NCBI RefSeq assembly: GCF_050908995.1
Contig: NC_135123.1
Coordinates: 310,001 to 374,000 of the forward strand
Length of the DNA stretch: 64,000 nucleotides
From: Andrena cerasifolii
Lineage: Eukaryota; Arthropoda; Insecta; Hymenoptera; Andrenidae
Direction of reading: 5' to 3'
Made by a program: the position numbers and the translations under genes. Position 1 is the first letter of the stretch; every line of letters starts with the position of its first letter. Below are positions 1 to 9,716 of this stretch, piece after piece. The notes beneath the pieces are model-generated. The model saw only the letters and a program-made list of their open reading frames with translations, was not told where the DNA came from and made no database searches.

Positions 1-1
1 G

Positions 2-1459
2 CCAATAGCGTACGCGAGTAGAGTATTGAATAAGGCGGAAGAGAATTATAGCACCATCGAAAAGGAATTGTTAGCCATCGTATGGGCAACGCAACACTTC
101 AGACCATACGTATACGGCACTAAATTCAAAATCGTGACGGACCATAAGCCACTCACTTGGCTTTTCAACGTAAAGGACCCCGGTTCTAGATTAATGAGAT
201 GGAAGTTGAAATTAGCAGAATACGACTATAGCATCGATTATAAGGCCGGAAAAACGAATAGGAACGCGGACGCCCTTAGCAGAATGTTCGCGATAACGCG
301 CGGAGTGAAACAAAAGATCGACAACGAAACAATAGCCGGCGCCAGCGAAGACGACAGTGAACAAGAGAAGCCCCGATCGAATGGAGAAACGGACAACGCA
401 ACATACACGGAGGACGAAAAACTTCGAGTGCTACGCGAATTCCACGACACACCTCTGGGTGGACACTTAGGGGTAAAACGGACCCTAGGACGCATAAAAT
501 TAAATCATTCGTGGCCAGGAATGCGACAAGACGTAGAAAAGTACATCTCTAGATGTGAAAAATGCCAAAGAAATAAGCTATCGAGAATAACCAAAGCCCC
601 CATGGTTATTACAGACACTCCCACGGAACCATTCGAGAAATGCGCACTAGACATCGTAGGACCTTTACCCGAGACCGGCAGACGAAACAAATACATATTA
701 ACCTTTCAAGATCTTTTAACCAAATTCAGTAAGGCCATACCCCTCGAGAACCAAGAAGCGGATACCGTAGCTAGAGAATTTGTTACTAAAATAATTTGCG
801 AATACGGCATTCCGCAGCGAGTACTAACAGATCAAGGAACTAATTTTCTAAGCCAAGTCTTTAAAAACGTATGTAGGTTACTAAAAATCGACAAAATCCA
901 AACTACAGCCTACCACCCCCAATCGAACGGAGCGCTAGAAAGAAGCCACCGCACGCTGGCAGAATATTTAAAGAACTATATCGCAGAAGACCAGACTGAC
1001 TGGGATGAATGGCTACCGTACGCGATGTTCACATACAATACTACCCCTCACACGTCTACTAGCTACACGCCCTACGAACTCGTTTTCGGAAGACAAGCTT
1101 CCTTACCAACCTCATTAAACCAAGCACCGCAACTAACATACACCTACGACAAATACGCTGAAGAATTACGCGAAAGACTACGGTCCACGAATAGCATCGC
1201 GCGCGAAACTATAGGGATCAATAAGGACAAGTCAAAAAGGCAATATGATAAAAGGACAGCTAACAAATTTTTCAAAATTGGGGAGCAAGTACTCCTACAC
1301 GACGAGACAGTGAGACGCGGACGATCGAAAAAACTAACACCCGCGTGGATAGGACCCTACTCAATTCAAAACACGCACGACAATAATAACTACACTATAG
1401 GAAAGGGACGAAAAACGCGCCGCGTACACGCAAACCGGTTAAAACACTTCATAGAATAG
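2..1459 (+). CDS. Ty3/gypsy pol, C-terminal part (RNase H end and integrase)
   Basis: The frame is already open at the window edge, so this is the 3' end of a longer pol gene. The first ~90 residues are the end of an RT-linked RNase H (ENYSTIEKELLAIVWA, then VTDHKPLTWL). The integrase follows: an HHCC zinc domain (H..H with CEKCQ), then the catalytic core with Asp in CALDIVGPLP, Asp in VLTDQGTNFLS and Glu in NGALERSHRTL, so all three DDE residues are present. A C-terminal tail with a GEQVLLHDE / WIGPYSI segment resembles the usual gypsy integrase end. Integrase inserts the reverse-transcribed element into the host genome. No stop or frameshift interrupts this part. An env-like ORF and a 3' LTR follow on the same strand, which gives the order pol-env-LTR of an errantivirus-like element. 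The 5' LTR, gag, protease and RT lie outside the window. Confidence 0.93.
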   Translation, partial: PIAYASRVLNKAEENYSTIEKELLAIVWATQHFRPYVYGTKFKIVTDHKPLTWLFNVKDPGSRLMRWKLKLAEYDYSIDYKAGKTNRNADALSRMFAITRGVKQKIDNETIAGASEDDSEQEKPRSNGETDNATYTEDEKLRVLREFHDTPLGGHLGVKRTLGRIKLNHSWPGMRQDVEKYISRCEKCQRNKLSRITKAPMVITDTPTEPFEKCALDIVGPLPETGRRNKYILTFQDLLTKFSKAIPLENQEADTVAREFVTKIICEYGIPQRVLTDQGTNFLSQVFKNVCRLLKIDKIQTTAYHPQSNGALERSHRTLAEYLKNYIAEDQTDWDEWLPYAMFTYNTTPHTSTSYTPYELVFGRQASLPTSLNQAPQLTYTYDKYAEELRERLRSTNSIARETIGINKDKSKRQYDKRTANKFFKIGEQVLLHDETVRRGRSKKLTPAWIGPYSIQNTHDNNNYTIGKGRKTRRVHANRLKHFIE

Positions 1460-2187
1460 GACAGGAACAAGGAAACGGTCGCAGTAGTGAAGGAAAGTAA
1501 CGGTACGCAGACAAACTATTGAAAAAAAAAGGAGGAGAAAAAATTTATTCAATTTAGGATATATGAGTCCAAATTAATATGTGTGTGTGTCACCCCCCAA
1601 GCGCGCCTATAATAGAAACCACGGACCTGGCCGCGTGAAGGGTTCCGGAAAACGATCGCCATGACGTTCTGGAACAATAACCAGACGCGGAATAACCAAA
1701 ATAGAAAATTGCACTAGAAACAAAAGACACCTAACCGACAAAAACATTTGATACTCACCGTAAAGTGCCCGTATCCCCCACGCGTCCTCCGCGTCCAACC
1801 ATTCAGCGTTTTCGGCGGCGATTTGACGCCGCGCCGAGCGGTACTCCCGCACCGCCCGCCTGTACCCAATACTCATAAACCCGGACGGCGCCGGATATTC
1901 CAAACACTAAAAATTTAAGAAAAGAGGAAACCAATTATAAAAACCCTACGCACTTCCACCAAAACACAAAACACCCAACAACTTGCACTAAACGTACCAG
2001 TAAAAACAGCGCGAGCTCGCGAGGAAGGCTTAAGAAACACAACATGATGTCGCAACTGATCACAACGGAATGAGAAGCGACGAGACAATCGAGTCTCTTG
2101 CAAGGAAGAACTGCCTTACGTTAACAAAATTTTATCTCGCGCACGCGAAACACACGCAAGACAAGAGACTTCGCGACGAACAGAAAG
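1460..2187 (+). other. pol-env spacer
   Basis: This 728-base stretch separates pol from env. It holds a short TG run near 1580-1590 followed by a C run, and no convincing coding sequence on either strand; the short reverse ORFs are unsupported. In related Env-carrying gypsy elements env is made from a spliced RNA, so a splice acceptor may lie here, but I cannot pin one down. Confidence 0.5.
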
Positions 2188-4068
2188 ATGCGTCGACTAC
2201 ACCTCGACATTATATTTTACAGGATTACCGTCCTACAATTGACGACACTACTCATAGGAGGAACAACCCCCGACACAGACTTCGCTATAAAAGAATTTCA
2301 AGATCACCCGGGCATTTACTTCGAAAACTTAGGCGATCTACAGATTTACCGGGATAGTTGGAAACTAATACTACACTTAGACATATCGTACATTTACCGA
2401 CGCGAATCAAATCTCCAGGCAGCACTATATGACATACTTGCTCAGTGTAAAACACCTTCTACTAATAACTTACAAAAATTCTGTAAAACGTTTGGCACGA
2501 AAATTCAAAGCAAAGTAGACCGCGTAACCAAATTCCTTACTTACGTCCAACAAACCATAAGCTCCGCACCAAAACAGCGTCGCGGGCTAATAGACGGATT
2601 AGGTTACATAGGCAAATCACTCTTCGGACTAATGGATTCCGAAGACAGAAAGATAATCAACGACCAAATAGACTTCCTAAAAAGACAAGACAGTAGATTA
2701 AAGAATACAATCAAAGGGCAAATGCAAATTGTAAGAGCTAACGCCGAACTTCTAAATGAAACTATACACAACGTACAAGAAAATGAAAAAACCCTTTTAA
2801 ACGCAACTTGGCAAATTCAATACTTACTACAACAGACGACTGACATTACTAGATTTCGAGAGACAATAGACGAAAACCTCATACTAATAAATAGCGTCGC
2901 GGAAACACTCCTGCGTGACACACAAGACTTGTTAGAATTCATAATGGATATAAAGAAAGGAGTCCTTAACCCACAATTAATGCCACCGGCACAAATCATA
3001 ACATACCTCACTTCAGCACTCGCTCACATCCCGCAAGGATTAGACTTCCCGATCGGAATAAAACTAGAAAATATGCACGTCCTATACGACATCCTTACAC
3101 TTTCCGCATTTTCGGATACGAAATCAATTACCGTAGTACTAGATATCCCATTGTTGAGCGCAAAGAAATTCAAATTAAGCAAGGTACACCCGGTACCCAC
3201 AAAGGTAAACGATTCGTTCTACGCGTATATAGAACCCCTCGACTCATACGTGGTACTCGACACCTCGGTGCAAGATTACATACAACTAAGCAAACAAGAC
3301 CTAACAGAATGTAAAACTATAAACGAGCTATATCTCTGCACCTCAAACCATCCAATGTTCAAAGCGATACCATACGGACCCTGCGAAGTACAGTTGTACA
3401 CAAAATTGACGCAAAAACCGAACAATTGTAAAATACGAATCATGACACTGAAACACACGATCCTGATAGAATTACAACAACCGGGCACATGGATTTATAT
3501 CGCACCGAAACAAATACAACTAGCAGTAACCTGCGGCGATAAAAACACAAACATGTATAGTATTAAGGACTCTGGTATAATAACGATAAGAAATAAATGT
3601 ACTATCACTACCGCCGAATTTACGATAGAAACCGGAAAACAATACGGAATAGAAAAAACATGGAACTACTTACCTGGTTACAATTTGACACTAGACGAAA
3701 TTACGTTTCCACAGACCACTGTAAATTCGTACCGACATACCAATTTTGAACTTAAAAGAATAATCAAACACCCGGAAGAATTAAATAAAGTTAGTAAAAA
3801 ATTAGAAGACTTACAAAACGATTTAGAAAAACCCGAGATTATACCAACCGAGTATCACTATAGCTTCTTTACACTATCCTCTGTGACGGGATTTATCACA
3901 ACTACACTATGTATGTTCGCACTTTACAAATGCATTGTACGCTGCAAAGCAAAAACACCACGACACTGTACCACAGACAACACGAGTCGCGACAAAACAA
4001 CACAAAAACCCGAAGCGATAATCAAAATAGTTAGTAAGGAGGAAACGTCTTCCACTAATTCTCTTTAA
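2188..4068 (+). CDS. env: Envelope fusion protein, F-like (errantivirus Env)
   Basis: A 626-residue ORF starting at a true ATG. The N-terminus (about residues 8-25) is hydrophobic and could act as a signal peptide. Around residue 130 there is a furin-type site (KQRR) followed directly by a Gly-rich hydrophobic stretch (GLIDGLGYIGKSLFGLMD), the arrangement of cleavage site plus fusion peptide in insect errantivirus and baculovirus F-type proteins. A long heptad-rich segment follows. Near the C-terminus a hydrophobic segment (FFTLSSVTGFITTTLCMFAL) is the likely membrane anchor, followed by a basic cytoplasmic tail. The position between pol and the 3' LTR fits an Env. No stop or frameshift is visible, so the protein may still be intact. 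Family assignment rests on these motifs and gene order; a profile search would settle it. Confidence 0.85.
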   Translation: MRRLHLDIIFYRITVLQLTTLLIGGTTPDTDFAIKEFQDHPGIYFENLGDLQIYRDSWKLILHLDISYIYRRESNLQAALYDILAQCKTPSTNNLQKFCKTFGTKIQSKVDRVTKFLTYVQQTISSAPKQRRGLIDGLGYIGKSLFGLMDSEDRKIINDQIDFLKRQDSRLKNTIKGQMQIVRANAELLNETIHNVQENEKTLLNATWQIQYLLQQTTDITRFRETIDENLILINSVAETLLRDTQDLLEFIMDIKKGVLNPQLMPPAQIITYLTSALAHIPQGLDFPIGIKLENMHVLYDILTLSAFSDTKSITVVLDIPLLSAKKFKLSKVHPVPTKVNDSFYAYIEPLDSYVVLDTSVQDYIQLSKQDLTECKTINELYLCTSNHPMFKAIPYGPCEVQLYTKLTQKPNNCKIRIMTLKHTILIELQQPGTWIYIAPKQIQLAVTCGDKNTNMYSIKDSGIITIRNKCTITTAEFTIETGKQYGIEKTWNYLPGYNLTLDEITFPQTTVNSYRHTNFELKRIIKHPEELNKVSKKLEDLQNDLEKPEIIPTEYHYSFFTLSSVTGFITTTLCMFALYKCIVRCKAKTPRHCTTDNTSRDKTTQKPEAIIKIVSKEETSSTNSL

Positions 4069-4197
4069 AATATACCATTATAAGCTAGTTAAGAAAAACC
4101 ACATGTAAGTCGATGATAACCAATCCAACCATTACGAGTTTTGGGATTTCCCTAAGATAGTTTATCATCGGCAGAAAAAGCTATGGCTTTTCCTCCC

Positions 4198-4550
4198 CAA
4201 GGGGGGAGGGATGTTGTGCCCAGGCAACGCCCAAGCACACGTGTCACGCGACATATTATACTTCATATTAACCATTATACTACTCCAGAACGTTCGAGAC
4301 GTTCCTAAGCAAAATCAGTTGCGAGGCAAAGCGCGAAACTACAAAATCAGCGAAATTGCGAGCGTTGCAACGTGACCATGCACGGCAACGCGAAGCGACG
4401 GCACCACGCCCAATAGCGCAATAAAAACCGATTTGCCGCCGCAAATCGAGAGACTCTAGAGCCGACTCTCGACCAGTTAACACGGTTAATTCCTACTTGT
4501 ACACTCCGGTCTAGTTTAAGTGTTTTTGAATAAAGACTTAGTCTTTGGGT
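4198..4550 (+). mobile_element. Polypurine tract and 3' LTR of the Env-bearing gypsy element
   Basis: A purine tract (AAGGGGGGAGGGA, about 4199-4211) immediately precedes TGTTGTGCCC at 4212, the expected start of a 3' LTR. An AATAAA polyadenylation signal lies at about 4529. The downstream boundary is uncertain (4540-4580) because the 5' LTR is outside the window. The sequence after it is LINE-A ORF1, which suggests that the gypsy element inserted into, or abuts, that LINE. Confidence 0.7.
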
Positions 4551-5614
4551 TTAATCACACTTGGTGTAGTTCATCCGGTGGATTCTCATCCTTTAATCAC
4601 TCCCGAACCCACGATTACGCCAGATCCCGTACCAGCCTTGCGAGCCATCACGCAGGGCACAACATATGTTAATGAATTAGAGCAACATACGATGATCTGC
4701 GATAAATTACTAGAACTTACAATTCAGTTCTACACGTATACCCCGAAGCACCTCAAACCAAAATCGGTTGTACTTAAGGGCATCAGAGGCTCCTTTGAGC
4801 CCGATGATATAAAACTAGAAATTACGGAACTTCAGCTGCCAGAGTTAGAAATAATTAGTCTAACTAATTTTATCTTCAATAAATCTCAACGAGATAAATA
4901 TCTCTACCTGCTACAGCTCTCGAGTAAGAGCAAAACAGCGGAGCTATTTAAAGTCAAGACATTAGCGTACCAGAGAGTAAAATGGGAACATTTGAAGAAA
5001 GCAGATCTATTTCAATGTAAGAACTGTCAGCGGCTTGGACACGCCAGCAAAAATTGCCACCTGCCATATAGGTGTGATAAATGTGCTCAAACACCCCCCC
5101 CCCCCCTCCACCGGGAGCTTGCAATATTAGTAATCAGGATAACAGGTTGGCACTTAAATGTGCCAATTTCAATCAGCCGGGTCACCCAGCGTCTTACAGA
5201 GGATGCCCGTTTTTAAAATTTGCTATTGCAAAGAAAAGAGAGCACAAAATGCTTAAAAACAGATCTGGACTACAAAAGATTAGCAACATCTCTGCAGCCA
5301 CTAGAGAATCGGTTTTGTATGCTCTAGCGTTATACAATACAAGGCCTTCTCTGCCATCGGTAAAGCCTAATGTTTCTACACCACCACTTGCCATGGGTGT
5401 CTCGACCCCATTAACGTCGTCTGAGGGCAACCATTTTCATCAGGACAGCGCTGAGCCCGCTGCTCCTACCCCTCCCCATTGGATAATCAAGATGAAGGAG
5501 GAGATTACTGCGACGATTATAAGCCAGTTTCAAACTCTTGCTGCCCAAATTGCGACGAACTCCGCTAATATCAAGTTTTTACTGAATGCGATTTGTTTAC
5601 AAGAAAATGCTTAA
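4545..5614 (+). pseudogene. LINE-A ORF1 (zinc-knuckle nucleic-acid-binding protein), frameshifted
   Basis: The first part is read in the frame of 4545-5216, the second in the frame of 5081-5614. The change of frame falls at a run of 13 C (5094-5106) inside the zinc-knuckle region. Upstream are a conserved Jockey-type ORF1 segment (YTPKHLKPKSVVLKGI) and a knuckle CKNCQRLGHASKNC. Downstream the third knuckle reads CANFNQPGHPASYRGC, where the second Cys appears to be Phe. ORF1 proteins of this group bind the LINE RNA and form the RNP. The 5' end is missing because the gypsy LTR abuts it, so the start is unknown. The layout closely resembles LINE-B ORF1 in this window. Slippage, an assembly error or recoding could all explain the C-run break. 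Confidence 0.82.
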
Positions 5615-7022
5615 TAACCATGCTGTAAGTAAACAAATCGGAATTGCAGCGATTAACGTGAACTCTTTAATTACTAATTACCGTAGGTTGGAACTTCTCC
5701 AATTCCTCTCCGACTACGATCATGACTGTATCTTTGTGTCCGAAACTAAGCTTAATCCTAATCATAAGTTAATTATGAAAGATTATAATTTGGTTCGTAA
5801 CGATAGACCAAACGTCACTCAAGATGGAGGCACTGCGATACTAATCAAAAAAGGAATTCATTTTGAGGAGCTCCGCCCATTGACCGCTATTCCCAATGAA
5901 ATCTTGGAGGCTTCCATTGTTAAAATCCCAATAGGGGACAATAATTCACTAATCCTTATTAGTGCTTACGCCAAAAATGATAGCAGTAGACTATTTATCG
6001 AGGAATTGGATAGTATATTCATTAACCTTAAGCTATTTAGTAATAATGTTTTGTATATATTAGCTGGGGATGTTAATGCCAGAAGGAGGGTTTGGGGTGA
6101 CGCAGACAACAACCCTAGGGGTCGTTATTTCGGCCAATGGGAAGCGGCCTTTGATTGTAACTATAAGCTAAAATTTTTCACGGCAGCGGTCCCTTCATTT
6201 AAACCGGCTCAGACATTTCTTGACATTTGTATCGCGGATTCAAGATTAAGATTGGTAAATAACGTGGGTGGTAGGGTCCAAACACTCTCTTATGATAGCG
6301 ACCACTTGGCGCTTACATTAACGTTTGAATTACCAAACGGGGATATCCCACTAACCCAGGGTGACACAAGACCCCATCGCTATGATTTCCGGGCGGCCAG
6401 TTGGAATACATTCACAAATTTGACTGAAAGGAACTATCGTGACAGAATCCCTTTTGATCGTAATCTGTCGGTAGAAGAAATAGACCAGGGATTACTTAAC
6501 ATTAATAATGCAATTTCACACTCTATATCCGGATCTGTACCGGTCTGTAAACCTTACAGTAACACTTTAAGATACCTCAACCGCAGAATACGTCAACTTC
6601 AGAATGACAAAAAGATTATTGTCTCTATATTGCATAATTTACATATAACAGATCCGCATTCCCGTATCGACTATACAAAAAGTGTCAAAACAGGTCACAA
6701 AGCTGTAGTCAAGGCGTTGAGGGCTGAATTCAGATGTGCGACCGAGAAGTATTGGAGCAACGTCATCGAGTCCATTGGCTATTATAACACGGAGACATTC
6801 TTCCCGAAGATTAACGCCATATTCCGTCCTAAGCAATGGCTGGGGATTACAGAGCTTCATGTTCACCGTGATAATGATACTTTGTTGGACAGGAGTGGCT
6901 GCAGTAATGCTAATGCTGGTGCCGTAGGTAATAACTTGGTCTTTTCTGCACCGGGTGTTAAATTCAATATTTTAGGGGCGTTTTACGAATCTATAAACTC
7001 CCCGCGCTACCTCAATAAGTAG
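5607..7022 (+). pseudogene. LINE-A ORF2, endonuclease domain only (3'-truncated)
   Basis: The likely start is ATG 5607, which overlaps the ORF1 stop by 8 bases (ATGCTTAA); an in-frame ATG also lies upstream at 5586. An apurinic-type endonuclease (exonuclease-endonuclease-phosphatase fold) is recognisable: AAINVNSL, FVSETKL, LAGDVNARRRVWGD and YDSDHLALTLTF carry the usual Asn, Glu, Asp/Asn and Asp-His residues. The normal order continues into a reverse transcriptase, but the frame ends after NSPRYLNK at 7022 and no RT motif follows on +. LINE truncation normally removes the 5' end, so loss of the 3' half points to a later deletion or insertion at about 7023. It cannot be autonomous. Confidence 0.85.
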
Positions 7023-7036
7023 TATAGCTAGGCGGG

Positions 7037-7092
7037 TTCTAATTCAAATTTGAGTTTCAAGGTCACGATAACCGACCTTGAAATGCAAATTT
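7037..7092. repeat. Short inverted repeat (hairpin)
   Basis: Two ~20-base arms (CAAATTTGAGTTTCAAGGTC and its near complement) flank a short loop just after the LINE-A truncation point. It may be a MITE end or the scar of the event that truncated LINE-A. Confidence 0.6.
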
Positions 7093-7250
7093 GAGTTTGA
7101 AAATTTGTTTTTTTTTGCCAGCGGGCGGCGGCGGATGACGTCATAGAGATGGCGGAGTGGTGGGGGGTATAGCGCGAGGAGCAGATATCGATACCGAACC
7201 AATCTCGAACCGATACACCGACGTGCATCGACGAGGAACCGCGGGTGAAG

Positions 7251-7311
7251 GTGCTACTCTGGAGCGTGGTACAGACTGTCGGTAAGGAAGGTGCTACTCT
7301 GGAGCGTGGTA
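7251..7311. repeat. 40-bp direct repeat (1.5 copies), third copy at 11324-11363
   Basis: A unit starting GTGCTACTCTGGAGCGTGGT lies at 7251-7290, and its first 21 bases repeat at 7291-7311. A full unit with one mismatch lies at 11324-11363. The partial and the distal copies sit exactly outside the ends of the 7312-11324 element, giving a 20-bp flanking direct repeat. Confidence 0.85.
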
Positions 7312-8292
7312 CCACAGACGAGGTATAGAATAGACCAATCACCTTATGGGACTTCGTGTCGCCACCCAATCTGTGTTACCGACCCATAATTTCAGGACTG
7401 AATTTAGCGACCTCTGTTCATGAACAGCGTCCAACTCAGCAACTACTCTGAAATGTGTTGAAATGCTGAAAGGTGTTGCGTACTTGTATACGTGTGACTT
7501 GTTTAGAGAGAGAGTTTGACATAAGAGGGTAGGCTTTTGTTACGGTATGCTTTGGCTCGGTTGGTCAACGACTCACGCGGATTTCTCTCCGAAAATCCAT
7601 TTCGTGGATCAAGACACTATGGCGTTCAGAAATGGCATTTCTTCAAAGACCGTGCAAGCTATAAATTGCAAGATGACATTGTTTATTAGCACTTTGCGTA
7701 CCCTTGAGAACCCTTTCACGTATCGTGCGCCGAAAAAAGTATTAAAAATTCACGCTGTTACTGATATTCCCACAAGTTTCTAATGCACTGTTTAATCATT
7801 CCAGTGAAGTAATAATAATTGGATTCCGTTTGCCCCTAATATTAGTTTACCGCCAACACTGAAATTTACAGTAAAATCTAATTTTAAAAGTCTCACAGAA
7901 AGTTGCATGATGCATGAGTGTCTTGTGGTGCATGGATGCAACTGCAAATCGAGTTACTTTTGAAACCCGCATTGTGAAATAAAAGTTTGTCTAGCCCTGA
8001 GAAATTCATCGGTTCAGTGAAGTGTGTGCATGGCATAGTGCATATTATCTCGTGATTTCTCAATTCGCGCATCAATTTCATCGATTACTGGACCATGTGG
8101 GAGGCCTTTTAATTTAACAGGATTCCATTCAGATATACCCGTTACTTAGAAGACTTTTTCAGAAACTGAAGGATGTTTAAAAACAGAAAATGATTTTGTA
8201 ATCGTGTGCAATGCGATTGTAGAGTCAGTGCCTGTGTCTGCCAAACAGTGTTTCATAGAGTACCGTGCCTCTACGTGTTAGTGATGTGAACG

Positions 8293-8342
8293 CGAATTCC
8301 CATAAGGTGATAGGTCTATCGCTCTATCCTATACTTCGTCGA
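8293..8342. repeat. Internal copy of the TIR (inverse of 7312-7348)
   Basis: CCCATAAGGTGATAGGTCTA followed by a degraded form of the outer terminus is the reverse complement of the left end of the 4-kb element (ATAGAATAGACCAATCACCT, then TATGGG). The pairing extends further inward than that of the 11.3-kb end, so a 1.03-kb sub-element (7312-8342) is plausible. Confidence 0.65.
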
Positions 8343-8865
8343 TATTAGTAACTAAGGGAGAAACAAGTATGTCACTCATATTTTTCCAAATATTCCTGTA
8401 AATATTCATTTACACCAAGTTCAATTAAACTGTATTTATACATTATAAATAATACTATGTGATATGTATAAGCATTAACATTAATGTATCAAAGGATTAA
8501 ATATGCAGAATAAAAGAGAATTCAGTCGGCGCAGAAAATCATTTGCAAATCCAAGGCCAAATGTTACAAATTGCTTGATATCTCGAGTTCTATCGATTAT
8601 AGTTAATAATAATTTATACTGGGCGGTTAGTGTAAATGTTGTTAACATTATTTGTCACAGCAATAGCCACTGGAATGGATATTTTAGCCGAAAATCCATT
8701 TTTGCCGAAGAATTCGCTGGATTTCGCAATTGTAACTAACCGTCGACCTTGTTTTGATCGGGGGACATCATTCCTCGAAGTCTACATAAGGAGCTCACAG
8801 ATCTTCATGTACTCAGTCGTCGTCGGTCGTCCGGGCTTGAAGGACCTCCGGGAACCCTGGAGCTG

Positions 8866-9083
8866 CCGAGCCACCTGGATCCACTGGACTTCCTGGGGAC
8901 CTGGTCAGGGGTTCAACCCTGGTTCTTCCTCCCCCTCCCCCCTGGAGCTGCCGAGCCACCTGGATCCACTGGACTTCCTGGGGACCTGGTTCTTCCTCCC
9001 CCGGAGCTGCCGAGCCACCTGGACCATTCGGAACTGCTGAACTTACTGGGGACCTGGTCAGGATTTCAACCCTGGTTCTTCCG
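8866..9083 (+). repeat. Minisatellite, about 3 units of 65-75 bp
   Basis: The block GGAGCTGCCGAGCCACCTGG begins each of three units (about 8869, 8942, 9001), followed by CTGGGGACCTGGT and, in two of them, TCAACCCTGGTTCTTCC. The third unit has diverged. The reading frame through it is repetitive and not convincing as a protein. Confidence 0.85.
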
Positions 9084-9263
9084 CCAGCCTCTCGCCCCTC
9101 TGGCCTGGGTTCGTTTATTCGCTTGGTGCTGATGAAATTTTGGGGTTCGGTAAGTCATTTAAAATTTTATTGTTTTGCGAATGTCAAATCTGATTTCTTC
9201 GGTCGTTTTCCATCATCTGTCCTATTTCCATGCATACTTTCGAGAATTTTACGCGAGTCGTTC

Positions 9264-9605
9264 TATTTTGTGTATTTCTTCGATGGGTTTGCATGATTTA
9301 TTTTATTTGATGCATTTCTTCGATGGGTTTAAATGATTTATTTCATTTTCGTGAATTTCTTCGATGGTTTTCTTTGATTCATTTCATCTCGTCGATGTCT
9401 TCGATGGTTTTCCCTGATTCATTTCATGTCTTCGATGGTTTTTCCTGATTTATTTCATCTCGTCGATGTCTTCGATGGTTTTCTCTGATTCATTTCATCT
9501 CGTCGATGTCTTCGATGGTTTTCCCTGATTCATATCATCTCGTCGATGTCTTCGATGGTTTTCCCTGATTCATTTCATCTCGTCTATGGCTTCGATGTTT
9601 TTTTT
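9264..9605 (+). repeat. Tandem repeat, about 40-45 bp unit, 8 copies
   Basis: The unit contains TTCGATGGTTTTCCCTGATT plus CATTTCATCTCGTCGATGTC. The central copies are nearly identical and the first two more divergent, the usual pattern of an unequal-exchange array. It lies just outside the part of this element that is duplicated at the right edge of the window. Confidence 0.88.
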
Positions 9606-9716
9606 TACTTCTGTCACTCTGTCATGCATCTCATCGATGGGTCTACGTTCTCTGCTCTTTCCTTCAAGTACTTATCTCTGCGGTGGTTTTGCATGCTCGT
9701 GCGTGTTCTGCTGTTG

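Noticed and set aside
1607..2103. Minus-strand ORFs between pol and env
   Set aside because: No recognisable features, and they lie antisense within an element transcribed on +.
8636..9040. 134-residue ORF on +
   Set aside because: Most of it is the minisatellite read as protein; no domain and no support beyond an open frame.
9264..9605. Regular repeats that could suggest a CRISPR-like array
   Set aside because: The units are contiguous with no unique spacers, and the setting is a eukaryotic mobile element.
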